Assembly: GCA_017623655.1 (NCBI GenBank)
Contig: JAGAON010000005.1
Span: 1-64,000, forward strand
Source: Prevotella sp.
GTDB lineage: Bacteria; Bacteroidota; Bacteroidia; Bacteroidales; Bacteroidaceae
Length of the DNA: 64,000 bases
Direction: 5' to 3'
Numbering within the stretch: the first letter of the stretch is position 1; every line of letters starts with the position of its first letter. This document shows, piece after piece, positions 16,090-24,749 of the stretch. The position numbers were made by a program, and so were the translations under genes. The notes below the pieces were generated by a model that had not been told where the DNA came from, ran no database searches, and was given only the letters and a program-made list of their open reading frames with translations.

Positions 16090-18110
16090 TATTACGATTA
16101 GGCAGGATTGTGACACTTATGCTCTGCACATCCTTCCGTCTCCTTGCCTTTCCGCAGGGGGCGGGGGATGTGCGGAGCATAACTTTTGATACCGTCACGG
16201 TCTATGGCCGCCGCCACACCACGTCCCTTACCTCCGGGCGCGACGGCACGCTGGCGGTGGACATGGGGCTGATGGATGACCTGCCGAAGATTCTCGGCAA
16301 CGCCGACCCCATACACTACTCGCAGATGCTGCCGGGGGTGCAGACCAACGCCGAGTACCAGAGCGGCATACACATACAGGGCGGGGAAAGCTCGCACAAC
16401 AGCATAGAGGCGGGCGGAGTGCCGATATACAACGTCAACCACCTGCTGGGCTTCTTCTCCACCTTCAACGCGGCGCATTACAGGTCGCTGCGGCTGTGCA
16501 AGTCCATGACCGCCACGGGCTGTAACCGGCTTGGCGGCACGCTGTCCGTCACACCCGACACCACGCTGTCCGTGAAGACAGGCGGCGAATACTCCGTGGG
16601 GCTTATCTCCTCGCAGTGCACGTTCCGCTTCCCCCTCGGCGGCAGGACGTCGCTGAAGGTGTCGGCAAGGCTCAGCTATCTTGACCTGCTCTACAAGCAG
16701 TGGCTGATCATCGACGGCTCGTCAATAGAGTATTCCTTCCATGACGCCAACGCCACCCTTGTCCATGCCATTGACGACAGGAACAGGCTTGTGGCCGACT
16801 TCTACGTCGGCGGCGATGACGGCGCATTCTTCGACGGCGGGTATCTCGCCTCCATGAAGGCGCGGTGGGGCAACGTGATGGGTTCGCTCAGCTGGCTGAG
16901 GCAGGGCGGTGCGGCCGTGACGCGCCACACGCTCTATGTCACGTCATACCGCAACGATTTCCGCCTCGATATGTCGTCCATGGCGTTTCGCCTGCCGTCA
17001 GGCATAACGGACGTGGGCTATAAATGGCTTACGGAGAGCGGGCGGTGGAACGTGGGGGCTGACCTCAGCCTGCGCTTCATCCGCCCGCAGTCAGTGGAGC
17101 AACAGGGCGCGCTGTCGCTTGACAACGTGCCGGCGAACCGCCAGAGACCCTTCGAGGGCACGCTCCACGGCAGCTACGCCCTGCCTCTCGCCTGTGGCAT
17201 TTCCGCCATTGCCGGCGCAAGGGCAACCCTCTTTGCCATGGGCGGGGCGCACTTCTATGCCGTCGATCCGTCGGTAAGGCTGACCCTTGACAGGGAGACG
17301 GTGCAGGCGAGCATGGGTTACGCCGTGCGCCACCAGTACATCTTCCAGACAGGGTTCAGTGACGCGGGACTGCCCACGGAGTTCTGGACTGCCGCCAACG
17401 CCACACACCGTCCGCAGTACGCCCACGGACCGGACATAAGCCTCTCGGCATACCTGTTCGGAAGGAGATACAGGATAACGGCGGACGCCTTCTGCAAGTG
17501 GCTGTATAACCAGATGGAGTACAGGGGCAGCATACTGGACTACGCCAACACCGTCTATGACTTTGACCGCACCGTGGTGCACGGGCGGGGGTATAACTGG
17601 GGGTGGAGCGTGATGCTGAACAAGTGTACCGGCAGGCTCAACGGATGGGTGTGCTACTCATACACGGCGGCACGGCGGCACTTTGCCGGAAAGAGCATGG
17701 ACGGATGGTATCACGCAAGCCACGAGCGTCCGCACGAGCTGAACCTTGTGGCCACATACGCCCTGTCGCGGCGCTGGAACGTGTGCGCCACCTTCACCGG
17801 AGCGTCAGGCACGCCGTTCACCGCACCATCGTCGCTGAGCCTCGTCAACGGAAGCATAGTGAGCCAGTACGCGCCGTACAACTCCAACAGGCTTAAACCC
17901 TACATGAGGCTTGACCTGTCGGCAAACTACAAGTGGCGGACACGCGGCGGAAGGGAGTGCGGCGTGAACCTGTCGCTGTATAACGCCACAGGGCGGGGCA
18001 ACGACCTCTTTTACCGGGTGAAGGTGAACAGGAAGAACGAGTTTGCCTACCGTCCCGTGTCATTCGTCGTCAACATACTTCCATCGGTAAGTTATTTCTG
18101 CAAGCTATGA
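16086..18110 (+). CDS. TonB-dependent outer-membrane receptor
   Basis: A 674-residue outer-membrane protein. An N-terminal hydrophobic signal is followed by a short TonB-box-like strand (TFDTVTVYGRR) and a plug domain (about 50-160) with the typical GGESSHNSIEAGGVPIYNV-type signature. A C-terminal beta barrel ends in Phe-rich strands. It lacks the N-terminal CarboxypepD_reg domain of SusC proteins and is shorter than SusC (about 1000). It overlaps the lipoprotein upstream and the DUF4249 gene downstream, each by ATGA. Receptor/DUF4249 pairs are common in Bacteroidetes and their substrates are unknown. Confidence 0.85.
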   Translation: MILRLGRIVTLMLCTSFRLLAFPQGAGDVRSITFDTVTVYGRRHTTSLTSGRDGTLAVDMGLMDDLPKILGNADPIHYSQMLPGVQTNAEYQSGIHIQGGESSHNSIEAGGVPIYNVNHLLGFFSTFNAAHYRSLRLCKSMTATGCNRLGGTLSVTPDTTLSVKTGGEYSVGLISSQCTFRFPLGGRTSLKVSARLSYLDLLYKQWLIIDGSSIEYSFHDANATLVHAIDDRNRLVADFYVGGDDGAFFDGGYLASMKARWGNVMGSLSWLRQGGAAVTRHTLYVTSYRNDFRLDMSSMAFRLPSGITDVGYKWLTESGRWNVGADLSLRFIRPQSVEQQGALSLDNVPANRQRPFEGTLHGSYALPLACGISAIAGARATLFAMGGAHFYAVDPSVRLTLDRETVQASMGYAVRHQYIFQTGFSDAGLPTEFWTAANATHRPQYAHGPDISLSAYLFGRRYRITADAFCKWLYNQMEYRGSILDYANTVYDFDRTVVHGRGYNWGWSVMLNKCTGRLNGWVCYSYTAARRHFAGKSMDGWYHASHERPHELNLVATYALSRRWNVCATFTGASGTPFTAPSSLSLVNGSIVSQYAPYNSNRLKPYMRLDLSANYKWRTRGGRECGVNLSLYNATGRGNDLFYRVKVNRKNEFAYRPVSFVVNILPSVSYFCKL

Positions 18111-18964
18111 AAGATATATTGTTCCTGCCGGCCGTCATGATGATTCTTGCGTCCGCCGTGTCATGCGACGGCGACTACATCAACCCCTCCGCCCCGGACA
18201 TGGTGGTGGAGGGATGGATAGAGGACGGCGGCTACCCCGTGGTCATACTCACGCAGTCAGTGCCGATAAGCGAGGAGTGGGATGACGTGGGCGATCTCAA
18301 CAACTATGTGATAAAGTGGGCCACGGTAAGGGTATCATGCGGAACGGACACCGTGACGCTGACCGGAAAGGTGGACAGGGACTATTTTCCCCCGTACATC
18401 TACACCACCGGTGACAGCCGTGTGCGCGGCAAGGCGGGAGGGACATACTCCCTGACGGCGGACTACAAGGGGTTCCATGCCACGGCCGTGACCACAATAC
18501 CGCAGTCTCCTCCCGACATTGTCTCCTCCCGCGTGGAGAAATGCGAGGGCACGGACAGCCTGAACAGGATAGTGGTCAGCTTCACGGACAATGCCGACGA
18601 GAAGAACTGGTACCAGTTCTTCGTGCGCCGCGGCACCGGTACGGGCCAGTTCTTCGCCGCATACCTCGGCAGCGTGGATGACGCGGTAGTCAACGGTACG
18701 GCGGACTACACCGTCTATAACCGCAGCGACATAAGGGAGAAGGAGGGCTCGCCATACTTCAAGACCGGCGAAGAGGTGGCGGTAAGGCTGTCGCAGGTTG
18801 ACAGCCTGTCATACCTGTTCTGGGACGACTATACGAAGACGGTGTCATCATCGTCAAACCTTTTCTTCGCGCCATACAGCAGCATCCGCTCCAATGTCAC
18901 CGGTGCCGCCGGGTACTGGTGCGGCATGAACAGCAGGACGGTACGGTTGATAATTAACAATTAA
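18107..18964 (+). CDS. DUF4249 family lipoprotein
   Basis: A 285-residue protein with a lipoprotein signal (lipobox around ASAVSC, Cys20) and the DUF4249 pattern: an early VVEGWIEDGGYPVVILTQS strand block, then VRVSCGTDTVTL, a YSLTADYKGF stretch and a SFTDNADEKNWYQFFV core. DUF4249 proteins pair with TonB-dependent receptors and are thought to act as surface partners. It overlaps the receptor gene by 4 nt. Its last codons (IINN) lie at the edge of AT-rich repeat sequence. Confidence 0.86.
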   Translation: MKDILFLPAVMMILASAVSCDGDYINPSAPDMVVEGWIEDGGYPVVILTQSVPISEEWDDVGDLNNYVIKWATVRVSCGTDTVTLTGKVDRDYFPPYIYTTGDSRVRGKAGGTYSLTADYKGFHATAVTTIPQSPPDIVSSRVEKCEGTDSLNRIVVSFTDNADEKNWYQFFVRRGTGTGQFFAAYLGSVDDAVVNGTADYTVYNRSDIREKEGSPYFKTGEEVAVRLSQVDSLSYLFWDDYTKTVSSSSNLFFAPYSSIRSNVTGAAGYWCGMNSRTVRLIINN

Positions 18965-18997
18965 TAATTAATAATTTATAATTTATAATTATGCGGG

Positions 18998-19575
18998 CAG
19001 CCCTGTAATGGCGGGATAATGTAATTATTAATTATGAGTTGTCAGTTATGAGTTGTCGGTTCAGCCCTGTAAGGGCGGCACAATATAGGATAGGGGCTTG
19101 CCCCTATCTATCAAAATTTATTCATGACCAAAATATCTCTGCAATGGCGGGATAATACATAGTGTTTCATTTATCGGCGAACCCCGTAGGGGTGACATAG
19201 TATAGGATAGGGGCTTGCCCCTATCTATTGGATGTATGCCCGCAAAAGGTATAGGAACCCCGAAGCCGGCAGGCGAGGAGGCCTAAAAGGCCGACGAGGG
19301 GTGAAAACAAACATCGGGAAAACACCATGTATTATATATTGCGGAATAACGGTATCATGCGGTTATATTCACCCCTCGTCGCACTTTGTGCTCCTCGCCT
19401 GCCGGCTACGGGGTTCCTATACCTTTTGCGGATACGCCTTTGTAGATAGGGCTTACACCCTATCCTGTATTGTGCCGCCCTTACAGGGCTGAACCGACAA
19501 CTCATAACTGGCAACTCATAATTACATCACCCTATCCTGTATTATGTCACCCCTGCGGGGGTCAGCGGCAATGAC
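18998..19575. repeat. Palindromic dispersed repeat, copy d (PAL1)
   Basis: A gene-free region made of PAL1 sequence: two CCCTGTAA-type outer units, ACCCCGTAGGGGTGACA, two copies of ATAGGATAGGGGCTTGCCCC, the inner arm around GGCGAGGAGGCCTAAAAGGC and the right arm CACCCCTCGTCGCACTTTGT. Here the inner arms no longer pair perfectly. An extra right boundary (ATTATGTCACCCCTGCGGGG) follows. Confidence 0.8.
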
Positions 19576-19651
19576 ATCTGCATTTATTACCCCGGATGTC
19601 TGGTGAAACAATTAAAAACAGAAATTATGCGGAGAATAAGATAAAAAGTTG

Positions 19652-19659
19652 TACCTTTG
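19652..19659 (+). promoter_or_regulatory. -7 box upstream of the GT9 gene
   Basis: TACCTTTG lies 29 nt before the ATG at 19688. The -33 element is weak. Confidence 0.6.
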
Positions 19660-19687
19660 CAGGTGTAAAGGACATAAACAAAGACAG

Positions 19688-20764
19688 ATGAGAAAGAAAC
19701 TTCTTATGATACGCTTCTCCGCCCTCGGCGATGTGGCGATGCTCGCGCCGGTGGTTAAAGAACTTGCCGCGGCGTTGCCGGAACTGGACGTCACGGTGCT
19801 GTCACAACCTTTCTGCGCCCCGCTGTTCCGCGGGCTGGGAAGCAACGTGAGCTTCATCGGAGCCGACATAAAGAGGGAATACCACGGCGTGAAAGGCCTT
19901 GAACGCCTGTTCGGCGAACTGGACGGGATGGGCTTCGACTACGTGGCCGATATGCACGGTGTGCTGCGCACGCACTATCTCCGCGTGCGCTTCCGCATGA
20001 ACGGCTACGCCGTGGCAAGGATAGACAAGCGGCGCGGCGACAGGAAACGGCTGACGGCGTGCGGCGACAAGAAGGTGATGAGGCAGCTGAGCACCTCGTT
20101 CGAGAAATACCGCGGCGTGTTGCGCCGCCTGCCGATAGAGGGCATCGGACGCCTTGACGCATACGCCGGTGCGGAGGACGGCGGGCCTGTGATGAGCTTC
20201 GGCAGCGTTGACAAGGAGGTTTCAGCCATGCTTGGCAGCGACGGGGGCCGGCGCATAGGAATAGCGCCGTTCGCCGCCCACGAAGGCAAGATATACCCGC
20301 TGGAGAAGACGGAGCGTGTGGTGGAACTGCTGACGGAGCGGCAGCCCGGCGTGAGGATATACCTCTTCGGCGGAGGCGGCAGGGAGCGTGAGCGTATGCT
20401 CTCGTGGCAGCGCCGGTGGCCGCGCAACGTGGTGGCCGCGTCACCCGTGCTGCGGTCGATGGAACGTGAGCTGCAGCTCATGTCACGCCTCGACGTGATG
20501 CTCACCATGGACTCCGCCAATATGCACCTCGCGAGCCTTGTCGGCACACGCGCCGTAAGCGTATGGGGAGCCACGCACCCCTTCGCCGGCTTCCTCGGGT
20601 GGCGGCAGCGCGAGGACGACTGCGTGCAGCTGGACATACCCTGCCGCCCGTGCTCCATATTCGGCAACAAGCCCTGCTTCCGCGGCGACTTCGCCTGCAT
20701 GAACGGCATCAGCCCGGAGATGATAGTGGAGAGGGTGATGCAAAACAATCTTGAAAAGGAATAA
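19688..20764 (+). CDS. Glycosyltransferase family 9 (heptosyltransferase-like)
   Basis: A 358-residue GT9 enzyme. The N-terminal Rossmann start (LLMIRFSALGDVAMLAPVV) carries the GDV-x-L signature of ADP-heptose:LPS heptosyltransferases. The C-terminal half has IGIAPFAAHEGKIYP and the nucleotide-binding TMDSANMHLASLVGTRAVSVWG motif, with Asp and His in the positions expected for donor binding. It likely adds heptose or a related sugar to lipid A-core. The ATG at 19688 was chosen; the earlier in-frame TTG overlaps the promoter. The Fic gene follows 4 nt later. Confidence 0.9.
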   Translation: MRKKLLMIRFSALGDVAMLAPVVKELAAALPELDVTVLSQPFCAPLFRGLGSNVSFIGADIKREYHGVKGLERLFGELDGMGFDYVADMHGVLRTHYLRVRFRMNGYAVARIDKRRGDRKRLTACGDKKVMRQLSTSFEKYRGVLRRLPIEGIGRLDAYAGAEDGGPVMSFGSVDKEVSAMLGSDGGRRIGIAPFAAHEGKIYPLEKTERVVELLTERQPGVRIYLFGGGGRERERMLSWQRRWPRNVVAASPVLRSMERELQLMSRLDVMLTMDSANMHLASLVGTRAVSVWGATHPFAGFLGWRQREDDCVQLDIPCRPCSIFGNKPCFRGDFACMNGISPEMIVERVMQNNLEKE

Positions 20765-20768
20765 GGCC

Positions 20769-21911
20769 ATGACAGACTTTGATGAGTATATAAGACAGGA
20801 AGAGCCCGGCAGGCAGCAGCGTGCCTATGCCTGGAGAACGGCGATAGGCCTTCAGGAGGTTGACGGGCTGAAGCCGTCAGAATATCTGAAAGAAACCGCA
20901 CGCAAGCATATAGAGGGTGACATTGGCATAGACGAGGCTCAGAGGTTGATAAAGTCTTATTATCAGTCAAAGACATTCAGAACCCCGGATGATGACGGGA
21001 AGGAAGAGGCCGATGTTGTTTCCTCACACATTGCCAAGCTGCTCGGGGAACAGTCTTTCGCCTTTTCCGTAGTGGGTCTGACGTCCATACACCACAGGTT
21101 GTTTGAAGGCGTATTCAAGTTTGCGGGCAAGATTCGCGACTATGACATAACGAAAAAGGAATGGGTGCTCAGGGGCGACACCGTGCTTTACGTCAATTCA
21201 GGAGACATAAGGATGGCGTTGGAATATGACCTGGAGCAGGAACGCCGGTTTGTGTATGCCGGACTTACGCATGACCGGATGGTAGAGCATATAGCGGCGT
21301 TTGTCTCCGGTATATGGCAGATACACCCGTTCGGCGAGGGCAACACCCGCACTACGGCCGTATTCACCATAAAGTACCTTCGTTCCATAGGCTTTCATGT
21401 GGAGAACGATTTGTTCGCGAATAACTCGTGGTATTTCCGGAACGCCCTTGTCCGCGCCAACTACCGTAATGCGGTGAAGGGAATAGAACCCGACTCAAAA
21501 TATCTTGTCCATTTCTTCCGCAATCTGCTGATGGGGGAAAACAACGAACTGAGAAACAGGTACATGGTAATCGGCGTTCCCCAAGAATGGAAAGAAACCG
21601 GAAACGTGGCCGACACCCCCGCAAGTACCCCCACAAGTACCCCCGCAAGTTCAGGAAACCAATTCTACACGGACAATGAAAACATACAGAAGCTGGTGAC
21701 GGCGATAGGGGAAGAGAGAAGAAGCGTAAAGGAGATTCTGGAAACGCTAAGCCTGCGTGACCGCAAGAATCTGGCAGAGTATTACCTAATCCCTGCACAG
21801 GACAACGGATTTGTGGCATTGCTATATCCGGACAAGCCACGTCATCCTCGCCAAAAATATATGCTCACGATAAAGGGACTGGCTTTGTTGGCATCTATAA
21901 CCAAAGCATAA
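20769..21911 (+). CDS. Fic family protein (AMP/nucleotidyl transferase)
   Basis: A 380-residue Fic protein. The Fic core covers about residues 95-250. Its active-site loop is HPFGEGNTR (His186 to Arg194), with Thr in place of the usual second Gly of HxFx(D/E)GNGR; catalytic His and Glu/Asn are kept. The N-terminal helix has an EGDI segment reminiscent of the region that carries the inhibitory helix in larger Fic proteins. A Thr/Pro/Ser linker (about 280-292), made by near-perfect DNA repeats of AAGTACCCCC, leads to a C-terminal winged-helix-like domain. Fic enzymes add AMP to hydroxyl side chains. It may be co-transcribed with the GT9 gene and the downstream HEPN gene. Confidence 0.88.
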   Translation: MTDFDEYIRQEEPGRQQRAYAWRTAIGLQEVDGLKPSEYLKETARKHIEGDIGIDEAQRLIKSYYQSKTFRTPDDDGKEEADVVSSHIAKLLGEQSFAFSVVGLTSIHHRLFEGVFKFAGKIRDYDITKKEWVLRGDTVLYVNSGDIRMALEYDLEQERRFVYAGLTHDRMVEHIAAFVSGIWQIHPFGEGNTRTTAVFTIKYLRSIGFHVENDLFANNSWYFRNALVRANYRNAVKGIEPDSKYLVHFFRNLLMGENNELRNRYMVIGVPQEWKETGNVADTPASTPTSTPASSGNQFYTDNENIQKLVTAIGEERRSVKEILETLSLRDRKNLAEYYLIPAQDNGFVALLYPDKPRHPRQKYMLTIKGLALLASITKA

Positions 21912-21914
21912 AGA

Positions 21915-22958
21915 ATGGAGGAAGACACCTTATACTGGATATTATCCACCCTGCCGCAGGTGATAGGAGCCCTGGCGGGACTGCAGATAGCGGGCATCAC
22001 CTTCTTCTACCAAAGCCTGGACAAGAGGGTGGAGAGGGACGAAAGCGCCGTCACGGCCATACAGGAGATGAAGAGACGGATATACGCGGAGACGATAACC
22101 ATACTCGTTGTCTCCATAGCGGCCATACTGGCCGACGTCATACTGCTGGGTCTCACGCCGTGGCTGTCAGCATGGCTCAGCGGCTTCGGCTCGCTCGTTT
22201 GCCGTTGCAGGGTGCTGCTGGTCACGGTATGCACCGCGGCGGCCCTGCTCAACGTAAGCGTGTTCATAAAGCTCTACACACTCCTGAAACAGATATTGGA
22301 CCCCTCTTACCAGCAAGAGGTAAACGCCCTGCTGGCCGACAGCGAGAAGAAAGGCGTGGCGGTTGACGACTCCGTAACCTCGCAGGAGTTCCTCGAACAT
22401 TTCATACAGTTTGAAAAGGCCGTCAGGGACTTCTTCCCCTATACCATGCGCAAGTCCCCGCTGAGAAACCTGATAAACCTGCTGGTAAGGGAGAACATCA
22501 TCCCCGCGGGCGACGTGGGGGACATACAGTCCGTGATAAACAAGCGTAACATAATGGTTCACGGAAACGACATAGGCCGCGTGGGCAACAATGTCATGGA
22601 TTTCCTTGCCAAGCTGACGGCCGTTCTGGAAAAGGAGCGTGAGCCGTACATGAAAAGGACACGCGCCTCCCGCATGGACAACCATTTCCGGATGTGGATA
22701 GACAACAACGTGGACGACCTCCAGGATGCGGAATGCCTGGATCACGCGGTGAGATACAAGGAAGATTACGGTATGTATAAGGTATCGCAGGACGGAGAGA
22801 AACTGTTTGTCCACACGGACGACAGCAGGCCGCTTTACCTGAACGGCGAGAAGGCCGTGAAACTGTTTCTTGACATATTGGAGGAGAAGCACGGCATCGG
22901 CGGCCTGTCGGTAGAGGACTCGGCATCGTTCCAGCGTGCCATAGACAAGGACGACTGA
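21915..22958 (+). CDS. Membrane protein with HEPN-like domain
   Basis: A 347-residue protein with three probable membrane helices (about 12-33, 58-80 and 97-121) and a long cytoplasmic part. It contains R-N-I-M-V-H-G at 211-217, the Rx4-6H signature of HEPN ribonucleases, in a helical setting (FEKAVRDFF, LRNLINLLV) typical of HEPN or Swt1-like HEPN domains. It starts 3 nt after the Fic gene, so the two are probably co-expressed. HEPN proteins often degrade RNA in toxin or defence systems. The membrane-anchored form and Fic pairing are unusual. The assignment rests on motif and fold pattern only. Confidence 0.55.
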   Translation: MEEDTLYWILSTLPQVIGALAGLQIAGITFFYQSLDKRVERDESAVTAIQEMKRRIYAETITILVVSIAAILADVILLGLTPWLSAWLSGFGSLVCRCRVLLVTVCTAAALLNVSVFIKLYTLLKQILDPSYQQEVNALLADSEKKGVAVDDSVTSQEFLEHFIQFEKAVRDFFPYTMRKSPLRNLINLLVRENIIPAGDVGDIQSVINKRNIMVHGNDIGRVGNNVMDFLAKLTAVLEKEREPYMKRTRASRMDNHFRMWIDNNVDDLQDAECLDHAVRYKEDYGMYKVSQDGEKLFVHTDDSRPLYLNGEKAVKLFLDILEEKHGIGGLSVEDSASFQRAIDKDD

Positions 22959-23072
22959 CAACGATTCATAGTTATTAGTTATCGGTTGTGAGTTGTTAGT
23001 TTAGATAATTATCCCGCCCTTACATGACTGAACCCACAATTATAAATTATACATTATATAATATATAATAGA

Positions 23073-23350
23073 ATAAAACATATAAAGAAAAACAATAAAG
23101 CGGTGTGGAAACGTGGACAACACGTACAATCGGCCGCATATCACGTGACGAAACGGTCTCTTTTACAACGTGATAAGCCGCCGTTTGTGACGTAAACAAC
23201 GGCCGTTCATATCCGTTGAAACCGGCGTTGAAATCCGTTTCGTAACCCTGTGGATTTCAACGCGCTGTTTTTCATTCCCTTTTCGCGTGTTGATAACCGG
23301 CAGTTTTCCGGTGGCTTTTCAACGTGTTTTGCACGGCTATTTCCACAGGC
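23073..23350 (-). repeat. 280-bp dispersed repeat (family 4), inverted copy
   Basis: The reverse complement matches 2411-2690 in order: CACACCGCTTTATTGT at the outer end, then TACGTGTTGTCCACGTTTCC, CACGTGATATGCGGC, GTTTCAACGGATATGAAC and AAATCCACAGGGTTACGAAA. The left part is more diverged and carries an extra CCGGCAGTTTTCCGG hairpin. No gene is present in this 520-bp gap. Confidence 0.8.
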
Positions 23351-23483
23351 GGCACGGGAAAGGGGAACGTCCGCACAGCGATGTAACGGATGTCCTCCCA
23401 AAAGTGAAAATTGAAACGATTGTGTTATAACTTACATTTTGTGTTAATAAATTATAACAATATATAAGTTTGTAACTTATAAC

Positions 23484-23515
23484 TTTGCATACCGTTTTAT
23501 TTTTTTGTATCTTTG
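23484..23515 (+). promoter_or_regulatory. Promoter of the unknown three-gene cassette
   Basis: TTTG (23484-23487), a 20-bp spacer and TATCTTTG (23508-23515) form a perfect promoter 14 nt before the ATG at 23529. Confidence 0.8.
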
Positions 23516-23528
23516 CAGCATATCCCTT

Positions 23529-24392
23529 ATGCTTTCTTGGGCACGTGTTCAGACTTGGGCACGTGTTCAAGATAAGGTTTATATATTTGGTATCTGTAAA
23601 CATGATAATCTGTCGGATGTCACAACGATATTCGATATTACGACAAAGAATATGGGTTACATTTTTGAGGAAATTGAGAGAAAGGTCTATCCGAAGACAT
23701 TTCTGAAGGATGTCCATATAGGATTGGACTTTAATGGTTCTATGCCTGACAGGCAAAGTGCGGCGGATTTCTTTGAAAACAACTTCAAATTGTCGTTGGA
23801 TGCAGATTCAGAATACAGTAGCGTCACTGTCAATTCAGAAGACGGGCTGATAAAGTTCGACTTCTCCCTTACCCACATAGAGCTTGTGATGCGTCATCCT
23901 GCCTACCGCAAGTTTGAACTTGCGTTGAAGTGGGTCTCGTTGATGACGGATTACTTGAACCTGATGGATGTCGGCAGTGTCGGCAAGTTGACCATGAGCA
24001 AGTACAATGAGTTGGAATACGCCATTACTGACGGCGGTCCCGGCGTTGAGACGGTCATGCGGCAGGTGTTCAGCAGCGATATGCTGACGTTTGGCGGGGT
24101 GAATGCGGTAGATGAGGAGAAGAATTTTGAGAACATGACCAGATGGGAAAAGTTCGGGACTTTTGAGGGTCATGACGCTTGGGACAGCCTGTTCAGCTTT
24201 GAATATGGTTTCAGCAAGCGCGCCACTGATCCTTTGAGGGGATGCCTGACCTTGAAAACCATAATAGAGTCAAGGAATACGGTGCTGGCTACGCATGAGT
24301 TGGAAGATACCATGCAGTCGTTCAATTACATCCTTGACCGTGGATTCCACTGGTGTGTAACAAAAGAAATTATCAGCAAGATAAAGGAATGA
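23529..24392 (+). CDS. Uncharacterised protein, first gene of three-gene cassette
   Basis: A 287-residue soluble protein with no recognised domain. Secondary structure appears alpha/beta with a conserved-looking block LKDVHIGLDFNG followed by ALKWVSLMTDYLNLMDVG and KYNELEYAI, loosely like TIGR04255-type proteins (low confidence). The N terminus holds a directly repeated pentapeptide (WARVQ twice) from a 17-bp DNA repeat. The start follows the promoter; an internal ATG at 23652 is an alternative that would remove the repeat. It is followed 9 nt later by a small membrane-protein gene. Confidence 0.6.
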   Translation: MLSWARVQTWARVQDKVYIFGICKHDNLSDVTTIFDITTKNMGYIFEEIERKVYPKTFLKDVHIGLDFNGSMPDRQSAADFFENNFKLSLDADSEYSSVTVNSEDGLIKFDFSLTHIELVMRHPAYRKFELALKWVSLMTDYLNLMDVGSVGKLTMSKYNELEYAITDGGPGVETVMRQVFSSDMLTFGGVNAVDEEKNFENMTRWEKFGTFEGHDAWDSLFSFEYGFSKRATDPLRGCLTLKTIIESRNTVLATHELEDTMQSFNYILDRGFHWCVTKEIISKIKE

Positions 24393-24401
24393 TATAATAA
24401 G

Positions 24402-24749
24402 ATGGAGAAAAAGTTTAACTTGGTAAGCAGCCTGAAAATAGTCAAGAGCACCGTAACCTTATGTGCCGGAATTGTTGTCACCTTGTTCAGTTGTCTTGAA
24501 GAAGTTGTGGCCGACAATACGTTCGTAAAGGACGAGACGCGGGTGGAATTTCCTACGGACAGCGTTTCTTGCGAAGATTTCGATATAGTTCTTGCCCCGA
24601 ACACAGATACCAAAGACTGTCCGGCAGGTGCGGAAAGCGAAACGGGCGGCGTACTGGACACTTTTGTATCATCTGTCTTGCAGGAGACCAAACCGTTGGA
24701 TGGTGACATATCAAAATTTGTGGATGACAATTTTTGGGACTTGATATGA
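24402..24749 (+). CDS. Small membrane or secreted protein, second gene of cassette
   Basis: A 115-residue protein with one hydrophobic segment (about residues 14-30, VTLCAGIVVTLFSC) close to the N terminus, followed by an acidic, Cys-containing tail. The LFSC sequence could be a lipobox, making this a candidate lipoprotein, or the segment may be a simple membrane anchor. No family was recognised. It overlaps the next gene by 4 nt (ATGA) and sits 9 nt after the previous one, so all three are co-translated. Confidence 0.6.
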   Translation: MEKKFNLVSSLKIVKSTVTLCAGIVVTLFSCLEEVVADNTFVKDETRVEFPTDSVSCEDFDIVLAPNTDTKDCPAGAESETGGVLDTFVSSVLQETKPLDGDISKFVDDNFWDLI

